A stretch of DNA of 64,000 nucleotides from positions 3,460,023 through 3,524,022 of the forward strand of contig NZ_KB913024.1 in NCBI RefSeq assembly GCF_000384035.1, written 5' to 3'. The translations under genes and the position numbers were made by a program. Below are positions 9,227 to 17,978 of this stretch, one piece after another. A model generated the notes under the pieces. That model did not search any database, was not told the origin of the DNA, and saw nothing but the letters and a program-made list of their open reading frames with translations. Positions within the stretch are counted from its first letter, which is position 1, and every line of letters begins with the position of its first letter. This DNA is from Actinopolyspora mortivallis DSM 44261. Its GTDB lineage: Bacteria > Actinomycetota > Actinomycetes > Mycobacteriales > Pseudonocardiaceae.

Positions 9227-9245
9227 TTAAGCCTGCCTTACCTGA
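9227..9245. promoter_or_regulatory. Possible IdeR/DmdR1 iron box
   Basis: Read on the minus strand, this is TCAGGTAAGGCAGGCTTAA, which matches about 13 of 19 positions of the IdeR-type iron box TTAGGTTAGGCTCACCTAA, including AGGT, AGGC and TAA. It lies within five bases of the DUF3159 start. The match is imperfect, and DUF3159 is not a known iron regulon member, so this is tentative. Confidence 0.3.
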
Positions 9246-9305
9246 TCCGGAGGACGCACTCGTCGCCGAACGTGCCCTGTCCTACGTCACACTCCCCTAC
9301 GAGGG

Positions 9306-10043
9306 TTAGTTCCTTCTCACCCGTTCGAGCGATTCGGTGAGCTGCGCGACCAGCCCCCGGTGGTCCACCGGGGAACAGTCGAGCACCGACCCCCCGGAGT
9401 CATCGGCACGACGCATCGAGTACCGGCCGTGCTCGGTGTCGAACCACACGATCCCGGGCAGTCGGGACGGCTCCCCCTCGTTTCCGCTCACCACGAAGTG
9501 CCCGATGCGGTACTTGGGGGCCCGGGCGAGCAGTTCCGGTTCCGTGGGGCCCGCGTCCCGCTCCTCACCGGTGTTCCGCGCCCGCTGCCGCAGCGTCTCC
9601 ACGGGAACCCGCACGGGTCCGCCCCTGCCGGCGGGTGCCCGTGGCAGCAGCCGGACACACACCTCGGGCAGCGTCTCGGGGTCCATGAAGTCCAGTCGCA
9701 GTCCGTGCGCGGTGATCACGCCGACGACCCCCACCTCCCCGGTGGAGACCGCGCGGGCGGCCAACCGCAGTCCGCCGCGGATGTCCAGCAGTCCCGCCGC
9801 CGCCACGGAGACCTCGGAACTGCACATCAGGTACAGGGCGTCGGCCACCTCGGGTTCGGGTTCTCCCCCGCTGGCCAGACCGGCCGACTCCAACTCGGCC
9901 CACGCCCTCCTGGTCAGCTCGTCCCGTTCCTCCGGAGTCCCGCCGGTGGGAGGGAACTCGAACGGGTACTGCCGCACGTCCAGGTTCAGTTGTGCTCCCA
10001 GCACGCCGACAGCGGACAGGGAAAGGTTGATCGTCTCGACCAT
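9306..10043 (-). CDS. EspG-family ESX secretion chaperone-like protein
   Basis: A 245-residue protein of the EspG family, cytosolic chaperones that bind PE/PPE-type substrates and deliver them to type VII secretion machines. The recognisable layout is an N-terminal region (INLSLSAVGVLGAQLNLDV), a central part with GLLDIRGGLRLAARAVST, and a C-terminal PKYRIGHFVVSG plus WFDTEHGRYSMRR sheet. The ATG at 10043 has a GAGGGA upstream; a longer frame upstream is disregarded. It follows the proline-rich PPE-tail protein on the same strand, the normal substrate-chaperone order. No ESX core gene (eccC, eccB, mycP) is in the window. Confidence 0.78.
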   Translation of the reverse strand: MVETINLSLSAVGVLGAQLNLDVRQYPFEFPPTGGTPEERDELTRRAWAELESAGLASGGEPEPEVADALYLMCSSEVSVAAAGLLDIRGGLRLAARAVSTGEVGVVGVITAHGLRLDFMDPETLPEVCVRLLPRAPAGRGGPVRVPVETLRQRARNTGEERDAGPTEPELLARAPKYRIGHFVVSGNEGEPSRLPGIVWFDTEHGRYSMRRADDSGGSVLDCSPVDHRGLVAQLTESLERVRRN

Positions 10044-10165
10044 GTACGGGCGTCCCTCGCAAAGGTGCTCGCGGGGTAACGGTCGCCCCCGCTCACCTGC
10101 CTGTTCTCGAAAACCGGTCCTCGTCCTCCGCGAAGGAGACGGACCGGACCGTGCCGAAGACCTCG

Positions 10166-11779
10166 TCAGAAGCCGTATCCCACCGGCCCCTCGCCGATCA
10201 CGGGCGGGGCGACCAGCCGGTCCTCCCCGAAGTCGGCACCACCCGCCGCGTCGTCGGTGTGCACGAGAAAACGCGGACGCTCGTCCTCGTCCTCGAAGTG
10301 GTAGCCCTGTCCGCTGCGCAGCTCGTTGAGACGTGGCCTGTCGGAGTCCTCCTGCTCCTCGTTCTCCGGGCGTTCCCTGGCGCGGGAGGCGAAGCGGGAA
10401 CTCATCCCCCCGGCCACCCACGAACCCGATCCCATGGGGCCGAACCCCCCGTCCGGGCGGGGTTCGTACCTCGGGGGACGCACGCCGGAACGGGGCCCCT
10501 CGCCCGCTGATCGCTCCTCCGGACCCGTCCGGTCCCGGGGAGTTTCCCCGGAGGAGTTACCGGAGGGTGACTCCGCCCCACGGCGTTCCGGTCCAGCGCC
10601 GGACCGCTCGCCCGGAACGGGGACGGGACCGCCGGGCGGCCCGGCGGGCGGAGTTCCGGGCGGTCCCTGCGGCGTTGTCGGGCCGGGGGTGCCCCTCGGG
10701 GTTGCCGGGGGTGGGACCGGGCCCCCGGGAACGGGGCCACCGTGGCCGGGGGGGCTCGCCGCGTCCACGCCGTTGCTCACCGGTCGGTTCCTTCCCGGTG
10801 TCCCGGGCGCGGCGGGGGCGGAGAAACCCGGCTCGGGACCGGGATTCTCCGTGGCCGGAGACCGCCGACGGGCGAGATCCGGTGCGGAGGACACCCCCTC
10901 CGCCTCGGCGGGCACCGGCGGGATCCGCGTCGTCGGTCGGTCGTCCTCGGAGGGCTCCGCCCCGTGAGCTTTCTCCCGCCGACCGGCGGAGTCCACCCCG
11001 GTGGGCTCCGAGGCCAACGGGCCGGCCACACCGATGATCATCTCGGTGCGTTCGGCCGGGCCGGGCGGATCCGCGTTCTCCCCCGTCGACGGGGCGGAGG
11101 AGGCCGGTGTCGGCGAACGTTCCGGCTCCGCGTCCCCGGCATCCCCTGCCGTCGACACGTTCGGCTCCGCGGACGGAACACCCTCCGCTGTGGACCGAGC
11201 GTGGGTGGTGGGTGCCGGTTCCGGGAGGGAACCCGCCACATGCGGGAGGTGCCGGGCGGATCCGACCGAGGACGCACCGGAGGCGCCCGCCGGGGCCCGC
11301 GCGGCGGTCTCCTCCGGAGCGGTCTCCCCGCTCGACCCAACCGGACCACCGTCGAGGTCTCCGGACAGCACCGAACTCGTCCCCGTCGTCGACGAACCAG
11401 GATTCCGACGCGGGAACCGCTGGGCGAAGTGCTGCGGTAACCGTTCGAGCCGGGTGTAGAGCGCCAACGGATCGGACTGTACGGCCGCCGCGGTGAACTC
11501 CGCGCGCAGGTCGAAACGGTCGGGTACCGGGAAACCGGCGGGGGGCGACGTCTCGGGCTGGCCCGCCCGCTGGGGCTGTCCCGGCGTTTCCGCCACGGTT
11601 CCTCCGTGCTGGGGTGGGGCCGTCGGGCGCGCGTTGCCCGCGCCCTCGGCACCGTTGCCGCCGGAGGCGGGCGGAGCACCTCCGGGTGACGTCTCGGGAC
11701 GCTGTCGCCGGTGCGGAAACCCCGGGGACTGTCGTCGTTGTCCGGTCGTCCCGGCCATCGGATCACGTGGACTCGTCAC
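10166..11779 (-). CDS. Proline-rich protein with PPE-like C-terminal tail, no PPE domain visible
   Basis: A 537-residue protein starting at GTG behind GGGGGAG. It is almost entirely low-complexity: Pro, Gly, Ser, Ala and Thr rich from about 1 to 460. One short ordered stretch near 85-125 reads FDLRAEFTAAAVQSDPLALY. The C-terminus (about 470-537) is acidic and ends RLVAPPVIGEGPVGYGF. From memory, VAPPVIGE-like ends are typical of PPE-type secretion substrates in Pseudonocardiales. The usual N-terminal PPE or WXG helical domain is absent, and the 400 bases upstream do not encode it. Followed by espG, it may be a substrate that lost its domain or an EspG-dependent protein of another type. Confidence 0.7.
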   Translation of the reverse strand: MTSPRDPMAGTTGQRRQSPGFPHRRQRPETSPGGAPPASGGNGAEGAGNARPTAPPQHGGTVAETPGQPQRAGQPETSPPAGFPVPDRFDLRAEFTAAAVQSDPLALYTRLERLPQHFAQRFPRRNPGSSTTGTSSVLSGDLDGGPVGSSGETAPEETAARAPAGASGASSVGSARHLPHVAGSLPEPAPTTHARSTAEGVPSAEPNVSTAGDAGDAEPERSPTPASSAPSTGENADPPGPAERTEMIIGVAGPLASEPTGVDSAGRREKAHGAEPSEDDRPTTRIPPVPAEAEGVSSAPDLARRRSPATENPGPEPGFSAPAAPGTPGRNRPVSNGVDAASPPGHGGPVPGGPVPPPATPRGTPGPTTPQGPPGTPPAGPPGGPVPVPGERSGAGPERRGAESPSGNSSGETPRDRTGPEERSAGEGPRSGVRPPRYEPRPDGGFGPMGSGSWVAGGMSSRFASRARERPENEEQEDSDRPRLNELRSGQGYHFEDEDERPRFLVHTDDAAGGADFGEDRLVAPPVIGEGPVGYGF

Positions 11780-12192
11780 GACTCCCCCAGAGCTTCGACG
11801 CTGCCGACGGACACACCCGCTCCGACGTCACCAGTTCCGCTTCGCGTTCCCCGTTCAGGTGATCGATGCGGCACCGTTCGGCCACTCCCGATCTCGACAC
11901 GTCCCCTTGATCATCGTCTCACCCTCGCCGGACGGTAGCAGCTCTCGTACGTTCGTGCGCGCCTTTCGGGCTACTTTCGTCCGCATCGGTCGACGAGCGT
12001 GTTCAACGATACGAAACCACATGTTCGCCCGGAAAAGTCGCCCTTCGGGTGAAAAAGAATCTCGTCGGAAGGAAAGTGCTGTTCATCACCGAACACGTAC
12101 CGACGGTGGCGTAGGTCAACAACACGGGTCCAGGGTGTTGCCCGGTGGCGGCTCCGCGGAAAAAGGACACATAGAGCACGAAAGGCAGTCGC
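11780..12192. other. Divergent intergenic region, no gene seen
   Basis: These 413 bases separate the proline-rich protein (leftward) from the SGNH hydrolase (rightward). Base composition is lower in G/C between about 11930 and 12130, as expected for promoters. No coding frame, operator or hairpin stands out. In particular, no PPE domain is encoded here in any minus-strand frame that could be joined to the downstream protein. Confidence 0.45.
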
Positions 12193-13068
12193 ATGAGCTA
12201 CGAGCGACAGCGAACGCTGGGGGAACACGGGCGGAAGCCGGAAGGGGACGGCACCGCCTCACGCTGGAACACGTTCGTGGCCCTCGGCGACAGTTTCACC
12301 GAAGGTCTCAACGACCCCCGTCCCGAGGGGGAGAGCTTCCGCGGGTGGGCCGACCGGCTGGCCGAGGAGCTGGCCGTGGCGAACCCGGAGCTGCGCTACG
12401 CCAACCTCGCGGTACGCGGCAAGCTGCTGGACCAGATCCTCGACGAACAACTCCCCCGTGTCCTGGAGACACAGCCGGACCTGGTCGCCTTCACCGCCGG
12501 GGGCAACGACATCATCCGCCCGTTCACCGATCCCGACGAGCTGGCCCGCCGGTTCGACGCGGCCGTCGCCCGGATCAGGGCCCTCGGGGCCGAGGTGCTG
12601 ATCGGCACCGGGTTCGACACCAGACAGACGCCGGTGATGCGGCTGGTGCGCGGCAAGGTGGGCACCTACAACTCGCACCTGTGGGCCACGGCCCAGCGTC
12701 ACGGATGCCACGTCCTCGACCTGTGGTCCATGCGGGTGCTTCAGGACCGGCGCGCCTGGAGCGCGGACCGACTCCACCTCTCCCCGGAGGGGCACCGCCG
12801 CGTCGCCCTGCGAGCCGCCGAGGTGCTCGGGCTGGAGCCCGCCGGGGACTGGCGCGCACCGTGGCCCCCGGAACCCCACCGGCCGTGGAGCGAACGTCGC
12901 GGCGAGGACCTGCGTTGGGTCGGACATCACCTGGGCCCGTGGGTCGGCCGCCGGATCCGTGGGGTCTCCTCCGGCGACGGTCTCGGACCCAAACGACCCC
13001 GCCCCCTGCCGGTGGAGTCCTCCGCCACGGAGGACTCGGAGCGGGAACCCGCCTCGTTCCCGGGATGA
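12193..13068 (+). CDS. SGNH/GDSL-family hydrolase
   Basis: A 291-residue cytoplasmic SGNH hydrolase (esterase or lipase type). The catalytic blocks are in order: block I ALGDSF with nucleophile Ser34, block II NLAVRGK with the glycine, block III TAGGNDI with Asn, and block V DRLHLSPEGH with Asp and His (about 193-202). There is no signal peptide, unlike secreted GDSL lipases. The C-terminal 60 residues are basic and proline-rich. AAAGG precedes the ATG. Substrate unknown. It stands alone, convergent with the SARP gene. Confidence 0.85.
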   Translation: MSYERQRTLGEHGRKPEGDGTASRWNTFVALGDSFTEGLNDPRPEGESFRGWADRLAEELAVANPELRYANLAVRGKLLDQILDEQLPRVLETQPDLVAFTAGGNDIIRPFTDPDELARRFDAAVARIRALGAEVLIGTGFDTRQTPVMRLVRGKVGTYNSHLWATAQRHGCHVLDLWSMRVLQDRRAWSADRLHLSPEGHRRVALRAAEVLGLEPAGDWRAPWPPEPHRPWSERRGEDLRWVGHHLGPWVGRRIRGVSSGDGLGPKRPRPLPVESSATEDSEREPASFPG

Positions 13069-13402
13069 CCCCGAGGTCTTCCGAAAAGGACCTCGCCGAG
13101 AACACGAGCGCGGACTCCGTGCCGTCCGTACCCCCAGCACACGGAGCCCGCGCTCACCCCCATGTCCTTCCGGTCCCCCTTGCCCGGACCAACCTGACCC
13201 CTTCGGCGGCAGTGTGCGGCCCGAGGACCACACCCGCACGCCGCTGTGCGCGGATGACCCCGTTCCCCCCGAGGAGTCACCGCGCGGTGCGTTCCGGTCC
13301 GCGGTGTCCGCGACTGCCGAAGCGCACATGGCACAGATTGGCAGTAGCGACTAATCACGGACTAAACGACGACTAAACGCGGACGCACCCCTGACCGGTG
13401 CC
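13069..13402. other. Convergent intergenic region with phased GACTAA repeats
   Basis: This 334-base space between the SGNH gene and the SARP gene holds no convincing gene. Its right end (13349-13387) contains three exact GACTAA hexamers and a fourth degenerate copy, spaced exactly 11 bases apart. The rest is GC-rich without an obvious hairpin. Confidence 0.5.
13349..13387. repeat. Three to four GACTAA repeats at 11-bp spacing
   Basis: GACTAA begins at 13349, 13360 and 13371, and a GACGCA copy at 13382, giving an exact 11-base period. One-helical-turn direct repeats are the known binding mode of SARP regulators, and the SARP gene ends 15 bases to the right. However, the site is at the gene's 3' end between convergent genes, which is not where a promoter is expected. 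Confidence 0.5.
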
Positions 13403-16279
13403 TCACTCTCCCCCGGCCGAGCCGTGCTCGGCCAGCCGTGCGCGCGGCTCCGCCGCCCGGGGGGAACCGCCCGCCTCGAAGATCGACAGCGCGGTCTCCC
13501 AGCGACGACGCGCCACTGCCGTGTCACCGCGCAGGGAGGCGACGTCGCCCAGGCCCAGGTAGGCGGCGGCCTGCCGCATGGTGGAGCCGCACTGCCGTGC
13601 CACCTCGAGCGCCTCCCCGTAGTAGCGTCGCGCGTTGTCCATCCTGTCCAGTTCCACACACACTTCACCACAGTTGTTCAACACCATGGCCAGAATCTCG
13701 AGATCGTCCGCCTCCCGGTAGCGCCGCTCGGCCTGACGCAACCGGTCGAGGGCGGCCGAGTGGTGCCCGAAGACCTGATCCACCTGGGCCAGGTTGTTCA
13801 GGGCTCCGGCCTCGCCGTAGCGGTCCCCCTCGGCGCGGTAGGTGCACAGCGCCTCCTCGCAGTGCCGCCGCGCGTCCGCGTAACGCCCCGTTCGGAACAG
13901 GGCGCTGGCCATGTTCACCTGGGTCATGGCCAGTTTCCCCCGTTCGGGGAGGGTGGAGGCCACATAGTACGATTCTGCGTAGTACTTCAGTGCCACCTCC
14001 GGGGTCCCCGAGCGGGAGTGCACCACCCCGAGACCGGCCAGCATGAGCACCTTGCCGTCGGGATCGTCCAACCGGCGTGCTGACTCCAACCCCCTGGTGT
14101 AGATCCGCACCCAGTCCTCCCAGGGACACCGCACCATCAGGTAGTTGAACTGCAACCGCACCAGCTGCCACACCACGCGGTCCCAGCCATGCCGGACGGC
14201 GGCGTCGATGACGGCGACGATGTTCGCCCACTCCGCGTCGAACCACTCCAGCGCCTGCTCCCTGCCGGAGATGGCCGGCACCGCCCACTCCCACCCGGAG
14301 AAGTCCAGCTCGTCCCGGGGTGGACGCAGGAACCGTCTGGCGTGGTCGGCGGCGGCCAGGTAGTGCTCGGTCAGACCGCGCAGGGCGGACTCCGGCCGCT
14401 CGTCGGATTCCCCTTCCGCCGCGGAGTCACGCAGCTCACCCGCGTACAGCCGCAGCAGGTCGTGCATGGCGAACCTGTCCGGTTTGGGCTCGCTCACCAG
14501 GTGGGCCAGGGTCAACGCGCGCAACCTGCGCCGGGCCGTGTCCGGGTCCGTCCCGCACAGCGCGGCCACGGCGTGGGAGGTGAAGGTGTGGCCGGGAACC
14601 AGCCCCAACAGGCGGAAGGTCCGCGCCTGACAGGGGTGCAGACTCCGGTAGGAGATGTCGAAGGCCCGGCGGACGCTGGTGTCGGCGTCGTCGATGTCCA
14701 GGGCGGAGAGCCTGTCCCGCTCACAGGTGAGCTCACCGACGAGCTCCCGCACCGCCCGCCCCGGATTCGCGGCCAGCCGCGCGGCGGCGATGCGCAGGGC
14801 CAACGGCAGCCCTCCGCACAGCTCGGCCAGTTCGCGCGCCGCCTGCGGCTCGGACCTGGCCCTTCCCGGAACTCCGGCCGTGTCCAACAGCTCCACCGCC
14901 GCCGACGGGGACAGCGTCTCCAACGGCAACGTCCGGGCCCCGTTGTGCACGACCAGGCCGTCGAGTCTGCGCCTGCTGGTCACCAGTACGAGCGAGCCGG
15001 AGCTGTTCGGCAGCAGTGGCCGCACCTGGTCGGCGTCCCTGGCGTCGTCGAGCAGGATCAACACGCGGCGCCTCGCCAGCAGCGAGCGGTAGAGCGCGGC
15101 GCGTTCCCCCAACTCGACCGGGATGACGTCGTCGGCGATGCCGAGCGTCTTCAGGAATCCGGTCAGCACCTCCCCCGGCGACAGCGGCGGGCGTTCGGAG
15201 TCGAAACCACGCAGCGCGGCGTAGAACTGTCCGTCCGGGAACCGGTCGGCCACACGGTGGGCCCAGTTCACGGCCAGCGCGCTCTTGCCGACCCCGGCGG
15301 TTCCCGTGACGGCGGCCAGCAGGCTCGCGGAGCCCCGGTCCTCCTCGTCCAGCATCCTGTCCAGGGCGGCCAGCTCGGCGGAGCGTCCCACGAAACCGGC
15401 CACCCGGGGTGGCAGTTCCGCGGGACTGGCGGTGACCCCGGTCTCGGCGCAGCCCGAACCGCCCGTCGGGCTTCGCCGGGGCAGCAGCAGGCTCTCGTCG
15501 TCGCGCAGCATCCGCTCGTACAGGGTGCGGAGGTCGGGGCCGGGGTCGAGTCCCAGTTCGTCCGAGAGCCACTCCCGCAGCTCGTGGTAGCACTCCTGGG
15601 CGCGGGCACGCTGCCCGGAACGGTAGTGGGCGAGCATCAGTTGGCCGGTGAGGCGTTCCCGCAGCGGGTACCGCTCCACGAGCTCGGACAGTTCGACCAC
15701 CAGCTCGCGGTGTCTGCCGAGTTCCAGGTCGGCGGCGACGCGTTCCTCGAGCGCCATCAGGCGCAGCTCGTCCAGGTTGGGCGCGACCATGCGGTGCAAC
15801 CTGTCGGAGGAGATGTCGGCCAAGACGGGACCCCGCCAGAGGTTCAACGCCTCGGTGAGCGCGCGGGAACGCTCCGCCGGTTCCAGGTTGCCGGCCCGGT
15901 TGATCAGCGCGCGGGCGCGGTGGGCGTCGATGCGCTCGCTGTCCACCCGCAGCAGGTATCCGGGGGAACGGGTGACGATCTCGGGGGCCTCCGGGTCACT
16001 TTCACCCTCCCGAGGGGTGAGCAGCTTGCGCAGCCTGGAGACGTAGCCGTGGATGATCGTGCGCGCCGTGCGCGGGGGGTGCTCTCCCCAGAGCGCGTCG
16101 ATGAGCCGGTCCATGGACACGACCTGGTTCGGTTCGAGCAGCAGGCAGGCGAGCGCGCTGCGCACGGCGGAGTTGCCCAGCGGCTGACTCACGCCGTGGT
16201 GAAGCACCTCCAACGGACCGAGCAGTCTGAACTCGTAGCCGTGGCTCGGCCCGCCGGGAGAGCTGTCGTCCGGTGGCAT
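13403..16279 (-). CDS. AfsR-type SARP regulator (wHTH-BTAD-NB-ARC-TPR)
   Basis: A 958-residue transcriptional regulator of the large SARP class, of the kind that activates secondary metabolism. Domains in order: OmpR/PhoB winged helix at about 14-95 (RTIIHGYVSRLRKLL recognition region), bacterial transcriptional activator domain at about 103-262, an NB-ARC/STAND ATPase from about 290 with P-loop GTAGVGKSA (326-334) and Walker B RVLILLDDA, an arm region with CGGLPLALRI, and tetratricopeptide repeats at about 740-940. Length and order match AfsR, except that this protein has no kinase-linked features visible. No biosynthetic cluster lies next to it, so the target is unclear. The start ATG gives MPPDDSSPGG. 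Confidence 0.9.
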   Translation of the reverse strand: MPPDDSSPGGPSHGYEFRLLGPLEVLHHGVSQPLGNSAVRSALACLLLEPNQVVSMDRLIDALWGEHPPRTARTIIHGYVSRLRKLLTPREGESDPEAPEIVTRSPGYLLRVDSERIDAHRARALINRAGNLEPAERSRALTEALNLWRGPVLADISSDRLHRMVAPNLDELRLMALEERVAADLELGRHRELVVELSELVERYPLRERLTGQLMLAHYRSGQRARAQECYHELREWLSDELGLDPGPDLRTLYERMLRDDESLLLPRRSPTGGSGCAETGVTASPAELPPRVAGFVGRSAELAALDRMLDEEDRGSASLLAAVTGTAGVGKSALAVNWAHRVADRFPDGQFYAALRGFDSERPPLSPGEVLTGFLKTLGIADDVIPVELGERAALYRSLLARRRVLILLDDARDADQVRPLLPNSSGSLVLVTSRRRLDGLVVHNGARTLPLETLSPSAAVELLDTAGVPGRARSEPQAARELAELCGGLPLALRIAAARLAANPGRAVRELVGELTCERDRLSALDIDDADTSVRRAFDISYRSLHPCQARTFRLLGLVPGHTFTSHAVAALCGTDPDTARRRLRALTLAHLVSEPKPDRFAMHDLLRLYAGELRDSAAEGESDERPESALRGLTEHYLAAADHARRFLRPPRDELDFSGWEWAVPAISGREQALEWFDAEWANIVAVIDAAVRHGWDRVVWQLVRLQFNYLMVRCPWEDWVRIYTRGLESARRLDDPDGKVLMLAGLGVVHSRSGTPEVALKYYAESYYVASTLPERGKLAMTQVNMASALFRTGRYADARRHCEEALCTYRAEGDRYGEAGALNNLAQVDQVFGHHSAALDRLRQAERRYREADDLEILAMVLNNCGEVCVELDRMDNARRYYGEALEVARQCGSTMRQAAAYLGLGDVASLRGDTAVARRRWETALSIFEAGGSPRAAEPRARLAEHGSAGGE

Positions 16280-16790
16280 AACCCCCCGAAGATCGGTCCC
16301 ACGTCAGTTTTCCCGTTTTTCCGTTATGAACGAAAGTTCCCTCGTGTGGATGAATGTCGACGAAACCGATCCACGGTAACCACACGAACCGACAGACGTG
16401 GCAGGCTTCACCTCAGCTCACCCCAATGGGGGAGTGTTCACCTTCCCAGGGAGGAAAAAACCACAAAATGTGAGCAAACTCGAATGAGACCGGGTGTCAC
16501 CCGTCTGCCACGCTCGACGGGGGAGTGCCCGGCAACCGGTTCCGGACCAGCGGGAGAACACCACGTGAACAGGGCAGTCACCCCGGAGAGTCCGGGACGA
16601 CCGTCACGTCCGCATCCGAGGGGCGTGGCGAGAACCCGTCACCGCCCGGTGCGCGTCCCGCCCGGAGAGGGGCCACCCTCCCCTCGACCCCCGGTCTCGC
16701 GGACACGGTTCCAAGACAGGCACTCACGACGCCCAGTAGAGTCGGGACTCGCGCCCGAACACCACCCGGAGCACTGTGGAGGTATCCCGC
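16280..16790. other. Divergent intergenic region, no gene seen
   Basis: These 511 bases lie between the divergent SARP and ADP-ribosylglycohydrolase genes. The left third (16300-16480) is AT-richer and probably holds the SARP promoter. The GATCCACGGT at about 16367 resembles the repeats found at 20375. No protein-coding frame has convincing features. Confidence 0.4.
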
Positions 16791-17825
16791 GTGTCGACAT
16801 CGTCCACAGTGGTGGATCGTGCCGTGGGGTGCCTGCTCGGTGCTGCTCTTGGTGACTCCCTCGGCGTGCCGGTCGAGTTCGCCGACCACGGCGAGATACG
16901 CACCCGTTACGGACCGGAGGGAGTCGTCGAACCACCACCACAGGCCCTGCTCGGCGACGCCACCCAGATGCTGCTGTTCACCGGCGAGGGCTATCTGCAC
17001 GCCTGGGCGACCGGCAACAACGGCGGCAAGTGGCGTCCCGTGGAAGCCACCGCGGCGGCCTACCGACGGTGGCTGATCACCCAACAGGAGAGCAAACCCC
17101 ACTACGGGGCCACCGGCCTCATGGCCGAGCACGAGCTCTACGCCAACCGCTCCCCCGGCCTGACCAGCCTGCGCGCCCTGCAGGAGGAGATTCTCGGCAC
17201 CCCGGACCAGCCCGCCAACACCTCCAAGGGATGCGGTGCTGTCGACCGGGCGGCCGCAGCTGGTTTCGCCCCCACCGTGGAGATGTCCTACACCCTGGGC
17301 TGCCAGTTCGGCGCCCTCACCCACGGAGCCCCCGGAGGATGGGCCTCCGCCGGAGCCATGGCCGCCCTGATCCACCTGCTGGCGGTCCAGGGCAGACGCC
17401 TCCCGCAGGCGGTGGACCAGGCCGCCGGGCGGGTGCTGCGCGAGGACGGGGAGACCGCCACTGCCCTGGCCGACGCGGCCACCCTGGCCCGGATCGACGT
17501 GCGCACCTCCTACATCCAGCGACTGGGGCAGGGATGGGTCGGCCCCGAGGCGCTGGCCATCGGGGTGTACTGCGCGTTGGCACTGCCCAAGCGCGAGCAG
17601 TTCCGTGACGCGCTGCGTTTGTCGGTCAACCACTCCGGGCACAGCGACACCACCGCCGCCATCACGGGGGCGATCCTCGGCGCACGCCACGGCACGGCGG
17701 CCCTGCCCCGGGACTGGCTCAACAGGCTGGAGCTGGCCGACGTGATCGAACGCATCGGTCACGACCTCGGCTCCTCCTGCGTCGGGGAGAAGTTCAACGA
17801 CCGCAGGTACCTGAGCCTGGGCTGA
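16791..17825 (+). CDS. ADP-ribosylglycohydrolase-family protein with altered metal site
   Basis: A 344-residue protein of the ADP-ribosylglycohydrolase (DraG/ARH) fold, which normally removes ADP-ribose from proteins using two magnesium ions. Family landmarks are AVGCLLGAALGDSLGVPVEF near the N-terminus, NTSKGCGAVDRAAAAG in the middle and a C-terminal SGHSDTTAAITGAILGA. Two metal ligands differ from the usual motifs: GDDT is GDAT here, and GDSD is GHSD. Metal binding may therefore be weakened or lost. The GTG at 16791 follows GGAGG at the ideal distance, better than the upstream GTG. It is followed by a double-hotdog gene 150 bases on. No ADP-ribosyltransferase gene is nearby. Confidence 0.82.
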   Translation: MSTSSTVVDRAVGCLLGAALGDSLGVPVEFADHGEIRTRYGPEGVVEPPPQALLGDATQMLLFTGEGYLHAWATGNNGGKWRPVEATAAAYRRWLITQQESKPHYGATGLMAEHELYANRSPGLTSLRALQEEILGTPDQPANTSKGCGAVDRAAAAGFAPTVEMSYTLGCQFGALTHGAPGGWASAGAMAALIHLLAVQGRRLPQAVDQAAGRVLREDGETATALADAATLARIDVRTSYIQRLGQGWVGPEALAIGVYCALALPKREQFRDALRLSVNHSGHSDTTAAITGAILGARHGTAALPRDWLNRLELADVIERIGHDLGSSCVGEKFNDRRYLSLG

Positions 17826-17978
17826 GACCACCGAGGGGCGTCAGCGTCCTGTCAGCGGTGAGTCAGCCACCGTGTCCACCCTCGCCGGGGAAGGCGGGCG
17901 ACCGTCTCGCCGGTTTCCAGGCCGGTACTCGGAGAACACGGCGGGTCGCCCCGTGACCGAGCCGGGCGAAGGGCACCG

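Noticed and set aside
11971-12228. 85-codon minus-strand frame upstream of the PPE-tailed protein
   Set aside because: Checked as a possible lost PPE domain; sequence is not helical or PPE-like and it overlaps the SGNH gene start.
14189-16855. 888-codon frame on the plus strand
   Set aside because: Antisense to the SARP gene, which has clear domains; an artefact of high G/C.
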